Assembly: GCA_025056835.1 (NCBI GenBank)
Contig: JANWVS010000048.1
Coordinates: 1 to 9,174 of the forward strand
Length of the DNA: 9,174 nucleotides
Reading direction: 5' to 3'
Source of the DNA: Gemmataceae bacterium
GTDB lineage: Bacteria > Planctomycetota > Planctomycetia > Gemmatales > Gemmataceae
Below are positions 5,726 through 9,174 of the stretch, one piece after another. The notes beneath the pieces are model-generated. The model made no database searches. It had not been told where the DNA came from and was given only the letters and a program-made list of their open reading frames with translations. The translations under genes and the position numbers were made by a program. Each line of letters starts with the position of its first letter. The stretch's first letter is position 1.

Positions 5726-6658
5726 TCAGTCGCGCAGCTGGTGTCCGGTCAGGTGAAGAAAGACGCGCTCGAGGTTAGCTTCTTCCGTTTCGAGATACGA
5801 CAGGTCCAAGCCGCGGCGTTGCAAGATGCCAACAACCCGTGCCAACGCTTCAGGCAGGTCGGCGCATTCTAATTCCCAACCGCCCGCCGCCGTCGGCTGG
5901 ATCGATAGGCCGCTCCGAATAAATTCGTCGGCGACGTGGTCGAGCGGCGGCGTCGCTCGGAACCGAAGCCGCGCCGGCAGGATGCGCAGAAGGTTCGGCA
6001 CGGTATCGCAAGCTGCCAATCGGCCGTGGTCGATGATGCCGATGCGTCGGCACAGTGCTTGCACCTCTTCCATGTAGTGGCTCGTGTAAACGATGGTCGT
6101 GCCCGCAGCATTGAGCCGACGAATCTGTTCGAACAAGCGGTGGCGCGATTGCGGATCGACGCCGGTGGTGGGTTCATCGAGCAAGAGCAAACGCGGTTGG
6201 TGCATCAGTGCGGCGCCAAGATTGAGCCGACGGACCATGCCGCCGGAAAAGGTGTTGACGCGCTGGGCGGCGCGGTCTTCGAGGCCGAGCGCCTCGAGAA
6301 TTTGGCTACAGCGGCGCTGAGCCTCCGCTCCGCGAACGCCGTACAGTTCGCCGAAAAAACGCAGGTTTTCCGCCGCCGTCAGTTCGCCGTACAGGGCTAA
6401 CTCTTGCGGAACGATGCCGATCAGCCGGCGCGCGGCTCGATCGCCCGCCTCAAAAGGCCGGCCGGCCACGAAAATTCTACCGGAGTCGGCGGCGAGCAGC
6501 CCGGCGATGATCGAAAGCAACGTCGTCTTGCCGGCACCGTTGGGACCGAGCAGGCCAAAAATTTCCCCCGCTTCGACATGAAACGATACGCCGACCAGGG
6601 CGACCGTAGGGCCAAACGATTTCCGCACGTCCTGGACTTCGAGAAGCGGCGCGCCCAT
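5726..6658 (-). CDS. ABC transporter ATP-binding protein, ABC-2 type (DrrA/CcmA-like)
   Basis: The 310-residue protein is the ATPase of an ABC-2 type exporter, acting at the inner face of the cytoplasmic membrane. All nucleotide-binding motifs are intact: Walker A G-P-N-G-A-G-K-T (38-45), Q-loop V-P-Q-E (Q85), signature F-S-G-G-M (137-141), Walker B L-L-L-L-D-E-P (157-163), D-loop G-V-D-P (166-169) and switch His in T-S-H-Y-M-E-E (H194). About 90 further residues after the ATPase core resemble the accessory C-terminal region of drug, polysaccharide or lipid export ATPases; the substrate cannot be read from it. I chose the ATG at 6658, whose product begins M-G-A-P-L-L-E-V like the family. An in-frame ATG at 6691 adds eleven residues and has AAGGAG 14 bases upstream. 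No ABC-2 permease follows: the next 392 bases downstream are non-coding, then comes the DUF1592 operon. The gene diverges from the LOG gene. Confidence 0.9.
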   Translation of the reverse strand: MGAPLLEVQDVRKSFGPTVALVGVSFHVEAGEIFGLLGPNGAGKTTLLSIIAGLLAADSGRIFVAGRPFEAGDRAARRLIGIVPQELALYGELTAAENLRFFGELYGVRGAEAQRRCSQILEALGLEDRAAQRVNTFSGGMVRRLNLGAALMHQPRLLLLDEPTTGVDPQSRHRLFEQIRRLNAAGTTIVYTSHYMEEVQALCRRIGIIDHGRLAACDTVPNLLRILPARLRFRATPPLDHVADEFIRSGLSIQPTAAGGWELECADLPEALARVVGILQRRGLDLSYLETEEANLERVFLHLTGHQLRD

Positions 6659-6734
6659 GAGAAAGTATTGTATCTCGCCGACGCCGATCATAAGCTGGGA
6701 AGGATCTCCTTGGCTATGTGTGAGGTTTCAACCT

Positions 6735-7532
6735 ATGCCCAAGAAAAGTAGGACCGTCGCCGCCAAAGAATCAGCCATCCTCAACCTATCTTTGAGCCGC
6801 ACGGCGCGCGTCGGCGGCAAGACCGAGGACGAATTGTTGCTCCAGCGCCGCAAACAGCCGCGGCCGACGCCGCGGGCGCCGGAGCAGGCCGAGTTCACGC
6901 GCGGCGATCCTTGGCGGGTCTTACGGATCATGGGGGAATTTGTGGCGGCGTTCGACGCCCTCGCTGAGGTGGGCGCTGCTATCACCATTTTCGGCTCAGC
7001 TCGCACCAAGCCCAGCGATCCGATGTACCAAGCGGCGCGCGACTTGGCGGCTCGTTTGGCGCGAAACGGCTTCGCGATTATTACCGGCGGCGGTCCCGGT
7101 ATCATGGAGGCCGCTAATCGCGGCGCCCGCGATGCCAAGGGATTGTCCATCGGCTGCAACATCGAACTGCCCATGGAGCAGAGCATCAACCCTTACGTTG
7201 ACGTCGCCATCAACTTCCGCTACTTCTTCTGTCGCAAAACGATGTTTATGAAATACGCCGAGGGCTTCGTTCTCTTTCCGGGCGGTTTCGGCACCCTCGA
7301 TGAATTGTTCGAGGCCCTCACGTTGATTCAAACGAAAAAGATTGCACAGTTTCCCATCGTTCTCTTCGGCACCGATTATTGGCAGGGGCTGCTCACGTGG
7401 CTGCGGCAAGCGGTGCGCGACCAAGGACGGATCGATCCGCAAGACCTCAACCTCGTGCGCTTGACCGATTCGCCGGAAGATGCCTGTCGTTACCTCACCG
7501 AGTGTTACACGGCACAATCGTGGACGGCGTGA
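6735..7532 (+). CDS. LOG-family protein (TIGR00730-type Rossmann fold), putative nucleotide phosphoribohydrolase
   Basis: The 265-residue protein contains the LOG (lysine-decarboxylase-like, misnamed) Rossmann domain from about residue 80. Characterised LOG proteins release the base from nucleoside 5'-monophosphates, including cytokinin ribotides, in the cytoplasm. Signature motifs are G-G-G-P-G-I-M-E-A-A-N-R-G-A (118-131) and P-G-G-F-G-T-L-D-E (182-190). The Arg of C-R-K (R167) and the Glu of the PGGxGTxxE motif (E190) are the expected catalytic residues, so the enzyme looks active. Residues 1-56 are a Lys/Arg/Pro-rich extension and 58-79 (D-P-W-R-V-L-R-I-M-G-E-F) a helix found in the longer members of the family. 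The ATG at 6735 is preceded by GAGGT 8 bases upstream (6722-6726). An ATG at 6657 in frame would overlap the divergent ATPase start and lacks a ribosome site. The GH38-like gene follows after 87 bases on the same strand and may be co-transcribed. Real substrate unknown. Confidence 0.88.
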   Translation: MPKKSRTVAAKESAILNLSLSRTARVGGKTEDELLLQRRKQPRPTPRAPEQAEFTRGDPWRVLRIMGEFVAAFDALAEVGAAITIFGSARTKPSDPMYQAARDLAARLARNGFAIITGGGPGIMEAANRGARDAKGLSIGCNIELPMEQSINPYVDVAINFRYFFCRKTMFMKYAEGFVLFPGGFGTLDELFEALTLIQTKKIAQFPIVLFGTDYWQGLLTWLRQAVRDQGRIDPQDLNLVRLTDSPEDACRYLTECYTAQSWTA

Positions 7533-7619
7533 CGCCGCGACCGATGGGACCGCGACACGCCGCTGCGGACGATGTGTTCGTTTGCTTGCTTTTGCGGTTG
7601 GCAAGGATAAACCCACTTC

Positions 7620-9174
7620 ATGAGCCGACATGAGCTAGTTCTCCTCAGTCCTTATCGCTTTCCCGGTGCTCACGCGCTAACGTTGGCGGAAGAAGACATG
7701 GCCTGCTGGCTCAACGCCCATTCCGCTCTCTGGCACCCCGCGGTCCTTTGGCAAGCACAAGGGCCGCCGCGCGTCGAGTCGGCGTATGACCACGAAACGC
7801 CGAAGCCGGGATGCCTGTACGCCGTTCCGGAAGTTCCGCCGACTTACCTGCCCGATGATTGGCGCGACCGCGTCCGTCAGGCCGGCTCAATCGCTTTTAC
7901 CGCCGCCGTCGATCGCGACTTGACCTTCGCCAACCTGTGCCAGGCCATGACGGACGACGGGGCCGCCCCGCTGGGATGCCGGCAGGCGTTGGATCTACCC
8001 GCCGACAAAGTAGGACCGTTTCTCGGTCTGGGCTACGGTCATCTGTTGCAGGCAACCTTGGCCGAAGCCATGGAGCACGAGAACCTCTTAGATGCGGCGG
8101 CTTTTTGGGAGGAGGTGCAGCGCGCCGTTGCGAGTGTGGTCGGGCTATCGATGGCTGCGACGGACCACGCTGCCGACTTCGGCCCAAGCGATCACGAAGC
8201 CGCGGGTTTGCCGGACGACGATGCGCCCCGCGCCGATCGCAGCATCGCAACGGACGGCGAAAGCGTGGCGGCTTCGGCCAATGAGGGGCCGCAAGAAATC
8301 GGTCGGGACGTCGCGGCAGCGCCCGGGGACGCCGAGGCCTGGCGCGAACATTTGCAAACCGCCGCGGTCAAGCTGCAGTCGGCCCGCGAGGTCTTGTATC
8401 CCGTGACGATTCACTTGCTGGATTTGTGTCTGCTCGACGATCCCCCGCCGCCGATCGTCATGGCGGTCTACGACGGTGACGCACCGCTGTCGGTGCCGGC
8501 CGCGCCGCCGTCCGGCAGCACGCCCGTGTGGCCCGCAGCTTTGGACTTCGGCATTCCTGTCAATTTTGTGGCCTCGAGCAGCACGTTGGAGCGCCTTGCC
8601 GCCACCCAACCAGAGCGTTTCGCCTTGCTGCGCGAGCGGTTCCAAGCGGAGCAGGTGGAAATTTGCGGCGGGTCGTACCTGGAACGCGAAGATCCCTATC
8701 TTCCGGTCGATTCACAGCTTTGGAACATCCGCCGCGGCGTCGATGTCGCACGGCGGCTGCTCGGGACCGATCTTCGCGTATTCGCCCGACGGCGTTTCGG
8801 TTTTCATCCGCAGATTCCGCTGTGGTTGAGCACCCACGGCCTGACGAAGGTGTTGTTTCTAGTCTGGGACGAGCAGGCGGCCGTCCCGAGTTACACCAGC
8901 CCGGTCGTCAGTTGGCCCTCGCCGGACGGTAAGCAAGTCGACGCTTTTGTCCGGCCTCCGAAGCCGGCTGCCGCTGCGGAAACGTATTTCAATTTGGCCC
9001 ACTACTGGTTCAAAACCACCCGCGAGGACCACGCTGCCACTGTGTTCTTGGTCCACACGGGCAAGCCGGATCCGCCTTGGTATCGTGACCTGATGGAACT
9101 GGCGCGGCTCGCCCCGGTGTTCGGCGAATGGCAAACGTTCTCGCGGTATTTCGGTGAAGTGATGGCCGGCGAAT
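7620..9174 (+). CDS. Protein resembling glycoside hydrolase family 38 N-terminal domain, 3'-truncated by window edge
   Basis: The frame opens at ATG 7620 and runs without a stop to the window end, giving 518 residues of a longer protein. AAGGA at 7603-7607 is a weak, distant ribosome site (12 bases). There is no signal peptide, so a cytoplasmic location is likely. Similarity to alpha-mannosidases of family 38 rests on three ordered blocks: E-I-C-G-G-S-Y-L-E-R-E-D-P-Y-L-P (347-362), like the family's VGGxWVExDxNxP; R-R-F-G-F-H-P-Q-I-P-L-W-L (391-403), like PDTFGYSxxLPQIL; and G-L-T-K-V-L-F-L-V-W (407-416) with S-P-V-V-S-W-P-S-P-D-G (427-437), like the strand ending in FxWxGxDG. The nucleophile Asp of PDTFG appears replaced by Arg391, and the N-terminal HxD zinc motif is not apparent. 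Residues 180-240 are an acidic, low-complexity insert. A family-38-like fold is probable; mannosidase activity is doubtful. It may be in an operon with the LOG gene. Confidence 0.68.
   Translation, partial: MSRHELVLLSPYRFPGAHALTLAEEDMACWLNAHSALWHPAVLWQAQGPPRVESAYDHETPKPGCLYAVPEVPPTYLPDDWRDRVRQAGSIAFTAAVDRDLTFANLCQAMTDDGAAPLGCRQALDLPADKVGPFLGLGYGHLLQATLAEAMEHENLLDAAAFWEEVQRAVASVVGLSMAATDHAADFGPSDHEAAGLPDDDAPRADRSIATDGESVAASANEGPQEIGRDVAAAPGDAEAWREHLQTAAVKLQSAREVLYPVTIHLLDLCLLDDPPPPIVMAVYDGDAPLSVPAAPPSGSTPVWPAALDFGIPVNFVASSSTLERLAATQPERFALLRERFQAEQVEICGGSYLEREDPYLPVDSQLWNIRRGVDVARRLLGTDLRVFARRRFGFHPQIPLWLSTHGLTKVLFLVWDEQAAVPSYTSPVVSWPSPDGKQVDAFVRPPKPAAAAETYFNLAHYWFKTTREDHAATVFLVHTGKPDPPWYRDLMELARLAPVFGEWQTFSRYFGEVMAGE

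Noticed and set aside
5381..5872. 163-codon plus-strand open frame covering the non-coding region 5381-5725
   Set aside because: Biased Arg/Ser/Ala composition, no family match, and it continues antisense into the ATPase C-terminus.
8145..8645. 166-codon minus-strand open frame
   Set aside because: Antisense to the continuous GH38-like gene; Arg/His-rich shadow.

Overview
The window looks like chromosomal DNA of a planctomycete (phylum Planctomycetota). The strongest sign is a minus-strand gene pair typical of that group: a secreted multidomain DUF1587/1595/1592/1588/1585 protein with cytochrome-c-like CxxCH motifs, followed with a 4-base overlap by a DUF1552 protein with a twin-arginine-type leader. 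Base composition is moderately GC-rich. I see no tRNA, rRNA, IS element, CRISPR array or phage gene.

Layout, left to right. (1) Bases 1-770, plus: the C-terminal part of a glucuronate isomerase (UxaC)-family protein, cut by the window edge. (2) Bases 771-1038: non-coding, with inverted repeats, ending in a near-ideal Shine-Dalgarno. (3) Bases 1039-1494, plus: a small heat-shock protein (Hsp20), followed by a hairpin terminator at 1530-1575. (4) Bases 5333 down to 1690, minus: the DUF1592 and DUF1552 genes as a two-gene operon, with a candidate sigma-70 promoter at 5389-5417. (5) Bases 5334-5725: non-coding. (6) Bases 6658 down to 5726, minus: an ABC-2 type (DrrA/CcmA-like) ATPase with no permease beside it. 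(7) From a short divergent intergenic region, the plus strand carries a LOG-family (TIGR00730-type) nucleotide phosphoribohydrolase at 6735-7532. (8) From 7620 past the right edge runs a large protein resembling the N-terminal domain of family 38 glycoside hydrolases.

The genes do not form one pathway. The DUF1592/DUF1552 pair probably acts together in the cell envelope or periplasm. Hsp20 is a free-standing stress gene. LOG and the GH38-like gene may be co-transcribed (87-base gap), but no shared function is evident.

I found no clear new multi-gene system. The observations most worth checking are the GH38-like protein, which seems to lack the family's nucleophile and N-terminal metal motif, and a GC-rich nested hairpin just after the hsp20 start codon that could control its translation.
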